A DNA stretch of 64,000 nt, from contig CAVYGS010000005.1 in NCBI GenBank assembly GCA_963768185.1, positions 682,001-746,000 of the forward strand, read 5' to 3'. Shown here piece after piece: positions 45,281-53,601 of this stretch (the first letter of the stretch is position 1; every line of letters starts with the position of its first letter). A program made the position numbers and the translations under genes. The notes below the pieces were generated by a model. It searched no databases and had not been told where the DNA came from. It was given only the letters and a program-made list of their open reading frames with translations. Source of the DNA: Palsa-461 sp963768185 (GTDB lineage Bacteria > Actinomycetota > Acidimicrobiia > Acidimicrobiales > RAAP-2).

Positions 45281-46327
45281 TCACATACTGGTAGAGACAG
45301 TCGCACGCCGAAGCTCGGATACGACTTTCACGGGTCGCCCATCGATCGCCGGGCTGGTTGCGGCCCGGGCACTAGGACGCGTCGGCCACGCACATAGGGC
45401 CAGCAGCACCATGAGCGGACCCGATCCGGGATCGGTCCCGCCGGAGGTAAGGACCGCGCCCAGCTGCTGGACGACCACCCAGAAGAACAGCGACAGACCG
45501 ATGCCGAGGACCAACCAGATCTTGAGCTGCCGGCGATCAACCAACCAGCTCACACCGACCGCGACTTCGAGCAATGCCAGAACCATGATGAGCGCGCCAG
45601 CGTGGTGGGTCACGATGCCACCAAACCAGTTGCGCGCGCTTGCTAGCGGTCCTGGCTCACCGCTCGAGTTCTCCGCAAGGGTCGCCTGAAACACCTGACC
45701 GCCGGAGTAGACGAAGGGAAGGTGCAACACCCCAGCACCGATCCATAGGACCGACCACAGCGCCGCCCAACCCCGTTGGTTGACGTCAGTGCGCTCCGAC
45801 GACGGCCACGTAAGGGTGCCGATGGCGAGGTACAGGAGCGCCGATCCAGGGGCGCCTGCCTCGACAGTTGCAAAGCCGCTCGGCAACATCCCGAAGCCCT
45901 CACCGAGCCACCAAATCACAAGGGCCCACGCAAACGAGGTGCCGAGGGCCACACGCGTGAGCTTCCCGCTCACCAGGCAGAGCCCGATCGCAACCTCGAT
46001 CAAGCCGGCCCCGAGGTTCCACAAGGCCCAGTGCGACACAAAGGGGTCAATCCCAGCGAAGATCGACCGGTTCACCCACTCGGGCGCGCCCATCACCGAT
46101 TGGGCCAAGTTGCCGAGAGGGTAGTCCGACGCAAACTTCGCCGGCTCGAGTTGGAGCGCGCCGTCGAGCAGCCAGAAGAGCCCGAGCACGATCCGCACCG
46201 TTCGCCGACTCAGCAGGTGCGTTCGGACCCCACAATCGGTCGGCGGCTTGGGAGGACCCTTGATCTCTTCGGGCGGCTGGTCCTCGAGCGTCTCCCCAAT
46301 CGTTCCGCGCTGCCTTGCGAACCGCAT
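45281..46327 (-). CDS. DoxX-like polytopic membrane protein
   Basis: 348 residues from ATG 46327 with GGAG 9 nt upstream; the longer frame to 46408 overlaps the cupredoxin gene. About eight hydrophobic segments in two halves. The first half (VLGLFWLLDGALQLEP, WNLGAGLIEVAIGLCLV, FAWALVIWWLGEGFGML) resembles DoxX/DoxD-type quinone-interacting membrane proteins, and the second repeats a similar theme. It follows the cupredoxin gene by 35 nt on the same strand, so the pair may form a copper- and quinone-linked electron-transfer unit. Confidence 0.65.
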   Translation of the reverse strand: MRFARQRGTIGETLEDQPPEEIKGPPKPPTDCGVRTHLLSRRTVRIVLGLFWLLDGALQLEPAKFASDYPLGNLAQSVMGAPEWVNRSIFAGIDPFVSHWALWNLGAGLIEVAIGLCLVSGKLTRVALGTSFAWALVIWWLGEGFGMLPSGFATVEAGAPGSALLYLAIGTLTWPSSERTDVNQRGWAALWSVLWIGAGVLHLPFVYSGGQVFQATLAENSSGEPGPLASARNWFGGIVTHHAGALIMVLALLEVAVGVSWLVDRRQLKIWLVLGIGLSLFFWVVVQQLGAVLTSGGTDPGSGPLMVLLALCAWPTRPSARAATSPAIDGRPVKVVSELRRATVSTSM

Positions 46328-46362
46328 GTGTCGATGCTCCACCGTTGAGAGTGGCCGCTTGC

Positions 46363-46716
46363 TTACGAAACAGTCAGCATGCCCGTCATGAACTGATGAA
46401 TGTTGCACCGGTACGGATAGTGCCCCGGCTTGGTCGGCGCCGTGAAGGTCTTCGTTTGTCCTGGGTTGACATCACCGGTGTTGAACTTGTTGCTCAGCGA
46501 CGTGAGGGTGTGAGTCACGCCATCCTTGTTGATGACCTTTATCTTCGACCCTGGTTTCACCGTGACGCGCGACGGACTGAAAGCAAAGTTCTTGATGATG
46601 ATGGTGGTGACTGCGCCACCCGCGTGCGACTTCGTCGCTGCACCCGCCGGACTGGACACCAGAGCGGCGGGCAGCAAGACCGCGGACAGGGAAGTGGCGC
46701 CCACCAGAGCTCTCAT
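46363..46716 (-). CDS. Secreted cupredoxin (plastocyanin-like)
   Basis: 117 residues from ATG 46716; a longer frame begins at 46815. The signal peptide is MRALVGATSLSAVLLPAALV ending SSPAGAA. The type I copper ligands are a His in DGVTHTLTS and a Cys/His/Met cluster in YRCNIHQFMTGM. It is a small periplasmic or cell-surface electron carrier or copper binder. It lies downstream of the ferritin-like operon but is separated from it by a clear terminator, so it has its own promoter. Confidence 0.87.
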   Translation of the reverse strand: MRALVGATSLSAVLLPAALVSSPAGAATKSHAGGAVTTIIIKNFAFSPSRVTVKPGSKIKVINKDGVTHTLTSLSNKFNTGDVNPGQTKTFTAPTKPGHYPYRCNIHQFMTGMLTVS

Positions 46717-46900
46717 CCGAAGCCCTGCCTTACGCGAACACGAGGACGCCCGCACCAATCGATCCGATCCTTCGATCGTGGATGGGCCACAAGATCTAGA
46801 CATTCCGGGCTCCACATCCCTTCTGCCGAGGCGGCGCGGTGGCCACCGATTTGATTCTCAACCAGTGATCATCGGCCTCACGCAGTGAGACCGCAAAAGC

Positions 46901-46936
46901 GGTCCTTGCCGGCGCCCTCAAGCACCGGCAAGGACC
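46901..46936 (-). terminator. Intrinsic terminator of the ferritin-like operon
   Basis: A perfect 12-bp stem, GGTCCTTGCCGG (46901-46912) with CCGGCAAGGACC (46925-46936), encloses a 12-nt loop and starts 12 nt after the ferritin-like stop. On the minus strand it is followed by GCTTTTGC, a short U-tract. This is the best intrinsic terminator in the window. Confidence 0.82.
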
Positions 46937-46948
46937 GTCTGAAGCGGA

Positions 46949-47761
46949 TCAAGCAGCCATGCTCGTCGGGTTGAAGGCCACCGGCTGACCGTTGGCCTGC
47001 ACTCCTGGGTACTCACCGAGCACGAAGTACAGGATCGCCGCGTGCTGCATTTCCACCGGCTGGATCGAGGCGGCAGTGGCGATTGCTCCCTTGCTCTTCA
47101 CCTTCGTCACGGCAACCTGGTAGGTCTGAGCGGCGATGTTTTCGAGCAGAAGCGCCAGGTTCGCCAAGTCGGCCAACGTGGACACCGCCGCGAACTTTTG
47201 CTGGACAACGGGAGTCAGCGTGGGTTCGGTGACGGTCACTGCATCTTTCCCAGCACCGGTCAGGACCGCGTTCCATGCGGCTCCGTGCTCGGTGTGCTGG
47301 CTCTTGGCGGTTGTGGCAAACGCGGCCACCGCCGGTGGCACCGTGCCAAACTTGCCTTGGCTTGCCGCCGTCAGCGCGGCTCCATAGGCATAGACCGCCA
47401 AATTCTCGAGACTGGCCGAGAGCCCAACGATCGCAAGATCGCCGGTCAGGCCGCCAAGACCGCCACTGCTGTTTGGCGTCGCAGCAGAACCCGAGGAAGC
47501 CGCCGCAGCCGCTCCCACGAGACCTGGGGCCGAGTTCATGGCCGTCATGGCTGCACCGCCGATCAGCAAGCCGCCGGTACCCAGGAGGAACGTCCGACGA
47601 CTTGTCGCCCGGCGGCCGCCTGATCTGATTTGGTCGGTCCACTCGCCGACGCTGGCCATCATCGCCGGCTGGGCCACATCGTGATGGATCTCCTCGAGCG
47701 CGCTCGTCATCTTGACGAGCTCATGCTCTGTTCCTGGCATCGCGAATCGGCGTCGAATCAC
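46949..47761 (-). CDS. Tat-exported ferritin-like protein
   Basis: 270 residues from ATG 47761, overlapping the upstream stop by 4 nt (ATGA). A twin-arginine motif SRRTFLLGTGGLLIGG (near residues 54-69) directs folded export. The mature part is a Ferritin_2-type four-helix bundle: ASLENLAVYAYGAAL, a KSQHTEHGAAW His/Glu stretch, LLENIAAQTY and QPVEMQHAAIL provide the Glu/His metal ligands. It resembles desiccation-related ferritin-like proteins. It is paired with a paralogue upstream, so an extracytoplasmic iron- or metal-handling complex is plausible. Confidence 0.85.
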   Translation of the reverse strand: MIRRRFAMPGTEHELVKMTSALEEIHHDVAQPAMMASVGEWTDQIRSGGRRATSRRTFLLGTGGLLIGGAAMTAMNSAPGLVGAAAAASSGSAATPNSSGGLGGLTGDLAIVGLSASLENLAVYAYGAALTAASQGKFGTVPPAVAAFATTAKSQHTEHGAAWNAVLTGAGKDAVTVTEPTLTPVVQQKFAAVSTLADLANLALLLENIAAQTYQVAVTKVKSKGAIATAASIQPVEMQHAAILYFVLGEYPGVQANGQPVAFNPTSMAA

Positions 47762-48630
47762 TTGACCGCTCCTTGGTTAGCTGGGGCTGCACTGTTGGTC
47801 TTGTAGAAGGCATTCGGGAACCCCAAGCTGCCAGCAACGCCTGGAAGGCTGGCGACATTGGTGGGCGACAGCGTGATGAGTTGCGGCGCACCGGCCATCA
47901 AGAGTGCTTGGACCGCCAAGAGCACCGAGACGTGCTGTGCCTCCACGCCCATGATGCTGGCGATCACCGCCCTGGACTGAGTGTCGGCCAAATGGGCACA
48001 GTCGTTCACGTAGGTCTCGGCAGCCACATTCTCCAGCTCGAGAGCCAGAGCCACCACACCGAGAGCGCCCTGCGACGCCGAGACGCCGCTCAACGATGCG
48101 ACAGCCTTCTTGACGACGGGCACGAATGCCGGGTCCGGCTTGGTCTGCTTCTTCCCTCCGAGACGGGTGACCGCAGCGTTGAATGCCTGCTCGTGCTGCG
48201 CGTGCTGACTCATCGTTGTCTGGGCAAAGGCTTTGACCACCGGGTTCGCCGAAGACCCCCCGATGTAGGGAAGGGTGAGTGCGGTCTTGTATGTCGCCAC
48301 GGCGAGGACCTCGATCGACGCCGCAGTTTGCAGGATCTGAATGTCGGGCTTCGAGGCAGCGAACGCATTTGAGGCCAGCAAACCGATCAATGCCCCGCCC
48401 CCGGCGACGCCAAGCAGCGTGGCGCCACTGAGGCTCCGCGCCACTGACTGGCGGTGGGTCTCGGCGAAGGCGAGGTTCTCCTCCCGATCAATTGAGTCGG
48501 GGTGCTCCTCGCGATCCCGGCCGATTTCATCCATGTCCTTTAGGGACGACATCGAAGCAAGCATTGCGTCGGACTGCAGGTCTTGAGACTCATAGAGCAA
48601 CGATCTCAGCTCTGTTTCGTCTCCGTTCAT
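47758..48630 (-). CDS. Ferritin-like domain protein, paralogue of the downstream gene
   Basis: 290 residues from ATG 48630, with GGAGGAGG upstream deciding the start. A ~65-residue acidic N-terminus precedes a hydrophobic stretch (SGATLLGVAGGGALIGLLA), which probably serves as signal or anchor without a canonical twin-Arg. A Ferritin_2-type bundle follows: AASIEVLAVATYK, MSQHAQHEQAFNAAV, LELENVAAETY, GVEAQHVSVLL. It is first in a two-gene operon ending at the terminator at 46901. The two proteins align in order throughout the bundle. Confidence 0.83.
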   Translation of the reverse strand: MNGDETELRSLLYESQDLQSDAMLASMSSLKDMDEIGRDREEHPDSIDREENLAFAETHRQSVARSLSGATLLGVAGGGALIGLLASNAFAASKPDIQILQTAASIEVLAVATYKTALTLPYIGGSSANPVVKAFAQTTMSQHAQHEQAFNAAVTRLGGKKQTKPDPAFVPVVKKAVASLSGVSASQGALGVVALALELENVAAETYVNDCAHLADTQSRAVIASIMGVEAQHVSVLLAVQALLMAGAPQLITLSPTNVASLPGVAGSLGFPNAFYKTNSAAPANQGAVK

Positions 48631-49122
48631 GGGGCCTCCTCCTTTGACTGAGGATCGGCCGCCTACGGCGGCGCACCGCTTCCTCGCACCTCTATTCGGT
48701 GCCCCAGGCGGTTTGGATGTCGATTCAGTGACCTTTCTCAAGGATCCTCACGGTTCAGGTTGTGTTCTGACTGGTCGTCCAGGTGGTGGTGTACGCGACT
48801 TCGGGTTTCTGACCAGGATTGCCGGCGGTCGCCATCCGTGCCGGTTCGGGCGCGCCCCGATTGCTTCAACCGAGGACGTGCAACTGATTCGCCGGAACCG
48901 ACATCCAGAAACGGATTGGGCTCCGAACAACACAGCGTCAGCTCCACGACTGGAGCTGTCCTCGGGCTAACCCGGCCCGAGCTCTCGCTCTCGACGAGCA
49001 GAAGGTCTGGCAATGTTTAGTGAACTCCTGGGGATGGAGGGGATCCTCGTCCTTGTGACCCCGTTCTCCTGCGGAGGTCAGATCTCACAACGATGCCGCT
49101 CTGCCTCCGATATGGGGACTCC
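48631..49122. other. Divergent intergenic region, no supported gene
   Basis: About 490 nt upstream of the ferritin-like operon and the small membrane protein. Short frames on both strands are not protein-like. It should contain the promoters of both units; I see no convincing consensus elements. Confidence 0.4.
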
Positions 49123-49551
49123 ATGTCGCGCCTGACGCGAGTAATCACCGCGCTGCTGTTGGTGACGATCGCGGTCGTCCATCTGAACCTGTACTCGCGC
49201 GAGTACTACGACAAGATCCCCACCGTCGGGTGGCTGTTCCTACTGACGTTGATCAGCGGCTTCCTCCTGGCGGTTGTCCAGCTCATACGAACGAGCTGGC
49301 TCGTCGAGCTCTCGATCACCGGCTTCGCCGCCGGCGTTCTTGGGGGCTACCTCTTGACGCTCTTGCTCCCAATGGGTTTGTTCAACTTCCACGAGCCTGG
49401 TGTTTCGTACTCAGGCGCCATCTCGATCGCCGCTGAGGTAGGAGTGATCTTGCTCGCCGGGACGTCGACCGTTCGGAGCATGAAGAAGAGCAAGGTGGAA
49501 CGCCTGAGCCAACAGCCGATCGGAGGGTCAGGAGGTTCGACTGGGGAGTAA
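49123..49551 (+). CDS. Four-helix membrane protein, hypothetical
   Basis: 142 residues from ATG 49123 with TGGGGA upstream; an in-frame ATG at 49093 is less likely. Four hydrophobic segments: VITALLLVTIAVVHL, VGWLFLLTLISGFLLAVV, ELSITGFAAGVLGGYLLTLLL and ISIAAEVGVILLA. A basic then Gly/Ser-rich C-terminal tail follows. This small 4-TM layout is common in actinobacteria beside redox-stress genes; no family is assigned. Confidence 0.7.
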   Translation: MSRLTRVITALLLVTIAVVHLNLYSREYYDKIPTVGWLFLLTLISGFLLAVVQLIRTSWLVELSITGFAAGVLGGYLLTLLLPMGLFNFHEPGVSYSGAISIAAEVGVILLAGTSTVRSMKKSKVERLSQQPIGGSGGSTGE

Positions 49552-49719
49552 ATCGGGCGGTGGGACGAACCTGAACGCCTCGCTGACAGGCGGAAAACCA
49601 CATCGCACCTGGCCTTCGGCTACGGGCCCACCTATGCTTGCGACCGCCGATGGCCGGAGTACTGCGCTCCGTGGCCTGGATTTCGGGTGATCGTTTCGTT
49701 CCGAGAGGGGCGTAGCGGA

Positions 49720-50917
49720 ATGGGGGTGGGGCAAGTGCCCGACGCAACAGTCCTCGACCTGAGCGACATCGAGGTAGTCGACGCCGACACCCACCTCATT
49801 GAGACCGCCGACCTGTTCACCAGCCGCGCTCCAGCCGCGCTCAAGGACCGGGTCCCACGGGTTGAAGAGATCGAAGGGCAGTCGACATGGGTCATGGACG
49901 GCACGGTCCTCGGACCTGCTTACCGAGGTGGAGTGATCCGCCGAGATGGAGCCAAGATCGAGACTGACATCGCCTACGCCGAGTGGGGTCTGGAAGATAT
50001 CCACCGCGGCGGCTACGACCTCGAGGCGCGTCTGGCCGTGATGGACGAGGCCGGGGTATCGACCCAGATCGCCTTCCCGAACAATCTTGGGCTCGGAGGG
50101 CAAGGAGTCGCGAAGGCGAGTTCTGATCATTCACTGCTCAACGCCTGCGTCGAGATCTACAACGATCATGGAGCAGAGGTCCAGGAACGCAGCGGAAACA
50201 GAATCCTCCCGATGGCGATCATGCCCGCGTGGAGCGTCGAAGCCTGCGTGCGCGAGACCCGTCGGGCGTACGGCATGGGCATGCGGGGGGTCAACATCAC
50301 TTCTGACCCTTCCGACCAGGGAGCGCCCGACCTGGCCAATACCGTGTGGGACCCGCTATGGGAGACCTGCTCGGAGCTGCAGATGCCGGTGCACTTCCAC
50401 ATCGGCAACAGCGACACGACCCTGAACTTCTACGACTCGTACTCGTGGGGCTCCCAAACGAAGGCGGTCCATTGGGCGATCGGCGGGATGATGCTGTTTA
50501 TCGGCAACGCCCGCAGCATCGTCAACATCATCGCCTCGGGCATGCTGGAACGACACCCCGAATTTGAAGATCGTGTCAGTGGAGAGTGGCGTCGGCTGGA
50601 TCCCGTTCGTGATGGAGGCCCTGCTCTACGAGCTGAACGAGAACTCCCCTCGGGACCTGAAAAAGCTGTCGCTCACTCCGCTTGAGTACTTCCAGCGCCA
50701 GATCTACGCGACGACCTGGTTCGAGAGCGCTGACATCGCCTACACGATCCAGCGCCTGGGTGAGGATCACATCATGTTCGAGACCGATTTCCCGCACCCC
50801 ACCTGCCTCTATCCCGAACCGTTGAAAAGCGCGGCCGAGAACCTCGGCCGCCTCAGCCCCACGGTCCGGGAGAAGATCCTCAGCCGCAACGCAAAGCAGC
50901 TGTACCGGCTCCCCTAA
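49720..50917 (+). pseudogene. Amidohydrolase-2 family hydrolase, frameshifted near 50,564
   Basis: It starts at ATG 49720 (or GTG 49687). The metal site opening VVDADTHLIET and DLEARLAVMDEAGVSTQIAFPN match the amidohydrolase-2/ACMSD-like family frequent in actinobacterial aromatic and lipid clusters. After MLERHPEF the reading leaves the family. The real C-terminus (KIVSVESGVGWIPF, MFETDFPHPTCLYP, ILSRNAKQLYRL) continues in another frame to 50917. CCCGAATTTGAAG is one T longer than the expected CCCGAATTGAAG, i.e. a homopolymer insertion at 50563-50565. Restored length would be ~398 residues, full size. Confidence 0.85.
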
Positions 50918-50927
50918 AGGGACGCCG

Positions 50928-51830
50928 CTACTTCCCGTAGAGAAGCTGCATGTTCTCGACGGCAAAGATCATGATGTTGTTGGGGTAATCGACCGCACCG
51001 TTCTGATCGACGATCTCGTCCCAGTGGTCGACGACGTCCTCGGCGGTCGGTAGCTCCTTGGAAACCCAGCCCCTGGCGGTGGTGATAGTCGATCGAGCGA
51101 ACCGGCCACCCCAGGCGCCCAGGATTTGCCCGGTGCAAGGGCAGGTTCGGTGGGCGAGGACGGCGACCATGGGGCTGACGCGCTCAGGCAAGAAGTTGTC
51201 TCGGACGTCGTCGCCGTTGACCCCCGGGATCTCGTACATGAACGGTGATGCCTCGCCGGCGATGAGCGCACCGGGGTTGAGGAGGTTGGCCCTAATGCCG
51301 AACTCCTCGCCCTCCAGCGAGATCGTCCGAAACAATCCGATCAGGCCGGAGTTGGCCGCCGCGTAGTTGGCTTGGGTCGGGAGTCCCTGGAGGCCGGCGC
51401 CCGAGGTCACCCCGACGAGGCGTCCGCCGCCATGATCCTTCATGAAGCGATAGGCGGGGTGGAACACGAAGAAAGCGGCCCGCAGCTTGACGTCAACGAC
51501 GGCATCGAAGTCGGCCAGGCTCATCTCGTGGAAAGGCTTGGTCAGGTAGATGGTCGCGTTGGCGACCACCGCGTCCAGACGTCCCCAAGTGTCGACGGCC
51601 AGGTCGATGATGGCGTTGCCACCTTCTTCTGTCCCAACCGAGTGCGTGTCGGCGACGGCTTCGCCACCCTCGGCTCGGATCTCTTCGGCGATCTGTTCGG
51701 CGCCGAGGACGTCGTTCACGAGCACTCTTGCACCGCGTCGGGCAAGTTCGAGTGCGTGAGTACGGCCCATCCCCCGCCCGGCACCCGTCACGACGGCGAC
51801 GTCGCCGTCGAACCGCAGTTCTTCGGCCAT
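50928..51830 (-). CDS. SDR-family oxidoreductase with Asn in place of catalytic Lys
   Basis: 300 residues. The cofactor motif is VVTGAGRGMGRTHA. The catalytic Ser is in GVTSGAG and Tyr is present, but the canonical YxxxK reads NYAAANSGLIG, so the Lys that lowers the Tyr pKa is Asn. The 'NNAG' motif is also altered (VVANATIYL). A C-terminal ~70-residue extension is seen in actinobacterial SDRs of lipid clusters. It may be impaired, non-catalytic or use an unusual mechanism. It is convergent with the amidohydrolase, 10 nt apart. Confidence 0.87.
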   Translation of the reverse strand: MAEELRFDGDVAVVTGAGRGMGRTHALELARRGARVLVNDVLGAEQIAEEIRAEGGEAVADTHSVGTEEGGNAIIDLAVDTWGRLDAVVANATIYLTKPFHEMSLADFDAVVDVKLRAAFFVFHPAYRFMKDHGGGRLVGVTSGAGLQGLPTQANYAAANSGLIGLFRTISLEGEEFGIRANLLNPGALIAGEASPFMYEIPGVNGDDVRDNFLPERVSPMVAVLAHRTCPCTGQILGAWGGRFARSTITTARGWVSKELPTAEDVVDHWDEIVDQNGAVDYPNNIMIFAVENMQLLYGK

Positions 51831-52172
51831 GCGACCTCCCTCTCCTCGTCTGCGGCGAGAAGTTAGTCAATATCCGTCTGTCGAAGCACTCTCGCAGAGC
51901 GCATCCAAACCCCGCGGTGGTCCTGCGCGAACAAGTCTTGGAACCGGTGACTTGGGTGAAGGACCGTGGACCCGAGGGGACAACCCTCCACTCTGTCGAT
52001 CGCTCAAGCCAGCCCCACACCTTCGATGACGCAACCAAGGTTGCGCGTCCCCGACAGGCGTTCATCAGCGGTCAAGAGCGGTCGAGACAGAGAGCCCATC
52101 AGCTGCACCGAACCTGGACGGTTCATGGTCCCTTGGTTGTGCGTATCCATGGGAACGACATCTGCCCTAGCC

Positions 52173-52201
52173 TTGATTTACATCAGAAACAGATGTATAC
52201 T
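52173..52201 (+). promoter_or_regulatory. Strong promoter with embedded operator; transcript probably leaderless
   Basis: TTGATT (52173-52178), a 17-bp spacer and TATACT (52196-52201) form a near-consensus sigma-A promoter. The MarR ATG is at 52208, exactly where transcription should begin, and no ribosome binding site precedes it. The spacer contains the inverted repeat TACATC-AGAAACA-GATGTA (52179-52197), well placed for self-repression by the MarR product. Confidence 0.7.
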
Positions 52202-52207
52202 TCTCGT

Positions 52208-52651
52208 ATGAAATCCGCGGATCTCTTCCTGCTGGGCCGGAGGCTCATGAAGCTCGCCGAGGAGGGGCTGCCCGGGCAGGGCGTTAACAACAGCCTCCGT
52301 TTTGTGCTTCTCGACGTCGCCGCCAACCCCGGCAGTTCCATCAGCGAGATCACGGCCCGGACCGGCTTCCCCCAGAGCCACGTGTCGACGTCGGTGATCA
52401 AGCTGCGGCAGTTCGGCGCCGTGCGGACGGAGATCGACCCCCGCGACCGCCGCCGCACCCTCGTGTGGGTCGTGCCCGAAGCCGTCCAGCGAGCCCACAG
52501 CCGCATCACCTCCACGTCGGATGCCGCGATCGCCCGGGCCCTCGGCAATCCGCCTGCGACCGAGGTCGCCGAGGTGGTCGGTGCCCTTGAGATGGTGGCC
52601 GAACGGCTCGGTACGCTGGTGGGGCCCCAAGCCTCCAAGGAGGCGTCGTGA
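52208..52651 (+). CDS. MarR-type transcriptional regulator
   Basis: 147 residues from ATG 52208. The winged-helix core reads LLDVAANPGSSISEITARTG, PQSHVSTSVIKLRQFGAV and the wing EIDPRDRRRTLVWV. It lacks the long MarR dimerisation helices of canonical length but fits the small MarR/HTH family. It is the first gene of a three-gene exporter operon (GTGA overlap with the ATPase). A palindrome in its own promoter suggests autoregulation by a transported or related ligand. Confidence 0.85.
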   Translation: MKSADLFLLGRRLMKLAEEGLPGQGVNNSLRFVLLDVAANPGSSISEITARTGFPQSHVSTSVIKLRQFGAVRTEIDPRDRRRTLVWVVPEAVQRAHSRITSTSDAAIARALGNPPATEVAEVVGALEMVAERLGTLVGPQASKEAS

Positions 52652-53601
52652 CGGTCGCCACTGCGGGTTCGGACTCCCACATCATCTTGATCGTCGTCGG
52701 CGCGCTGCTGGTGATCCGGCTGGCCATCGGGGCTGGACGTCGGAATCGTCGTCAAGGCGCAAATCCCCCGGCACATTCGCCACCACCCCCCGCATTCGAC
52801 GCCATCCGGCCGGTGGCCGCCCCGAGCGCCACGGACGGCACCACGCTCCTCGAGGTCCGCGGACTCACGGTCGCCTACGGCCCGAAGGTGGCCGTTGACG
52901 AGGTGAGCTTCGAGATCCGCCGCCGCGAGATCTTCGGTCTCCTCGGTCCGAACGGAGCCGGCAAGACCACCACACTCAGCGCCATCGAGGGGTTGCGGCG
53001 GCCGCTCTCTGGCGCCGTCCTTCTCAATGGGGTCGACATCGTCCGCCAACCCACCCTGGCCAAAGCCCAGATGGGAGTGCAGCTGCAGTCCACCGGGTTC
53101 CAGTCTGAGCTGACCGTGCGCCAGGTCGCCCGTCTCTACGCCGGCCTTTACGGCGTGGCCATGAGTGACCAAGACCTCGAGCGGGCGCTGGACGATATCG
53201 GTCTCGGCAACGAGCTCGACCGAACCACCAAGCAGATCTCAGGAGGCCAGCAGCAGCGGCTCTCGCTCTTCGTGGCACTGATCCACAATCCCACCCTCCT
53301 GCTCCTCGATGAGCCCACCACCGGACTCGACCCCCAGTCGCGCCGGCAACTCTGGGCCCGGATTGAGCGGACCCGGGCCGACGGGGGGAGCATCCTGCTC
53401 ACCACCCACTCGATGGAGGAGGCCCAGGCGGTTTGCGACCGGGTGGCGATCATCGACCACGGGCGGGTGCTGGCGATCGACACTCCCCACAACCTCATCG
53501 ACCAACACCGGGACGATCCCCTCGTCCGGGCTGCGGCACGTGGTGAGGTGACCCTCGAAGACGTGTTCATCGGGCTGACCGGGAGTGAGATCCGTGACTA
53601 G
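52648..53601 (+). CDS. ABC transporter ATP-binding protein with N-terminal membrane anchor
   Basis: 317 residues from GTG 52648, overlapping the MarR stop. The ABC domain (from ~residue 66) has Walker A GPNGAGKTT, the signature ISGGQQQR, Walker B LLLLDEPTTGLD and the H-loop TTHSMEEA, of the ABC-2 exporter type. Unusually it is preceded by a hydrophobic segment (IILIVVGALLVIRLAIG, about residues 12-28), a basic cluster and a Pro-rich linker. No membrane anchor is normal for this soluble subunit. It is co-transcribed with the permease. Confidence 0.92.
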   Translation: MTVATAGSDSHIILIVVGALLVIRLAIGAGRRNRRQGANPPAHSPPPPAFDAIRPVAAPSATDGTTLLEVRGLTVAYGPKVAVDEVSFEIRRREIFGLLGPNGAGKTTTLSAIEGLRRPLSGAVLLNGVDIVRQPTLAKAQMGVQLQSTGFQSELTVRQVARLYAGLYGVAMSDQDLERALDDIGLGNELDRTTKQISGGQQQRLSLFVALIHNPTLLLLDEPTTGLDPQSRRQLWARIERTRADGGSILLTTHSMEEAQAVCDRVAIIDHGRVLAIDTPHNLIDQHRDDPLVRAAARGEVTLEDVFIGLTGSEIRD

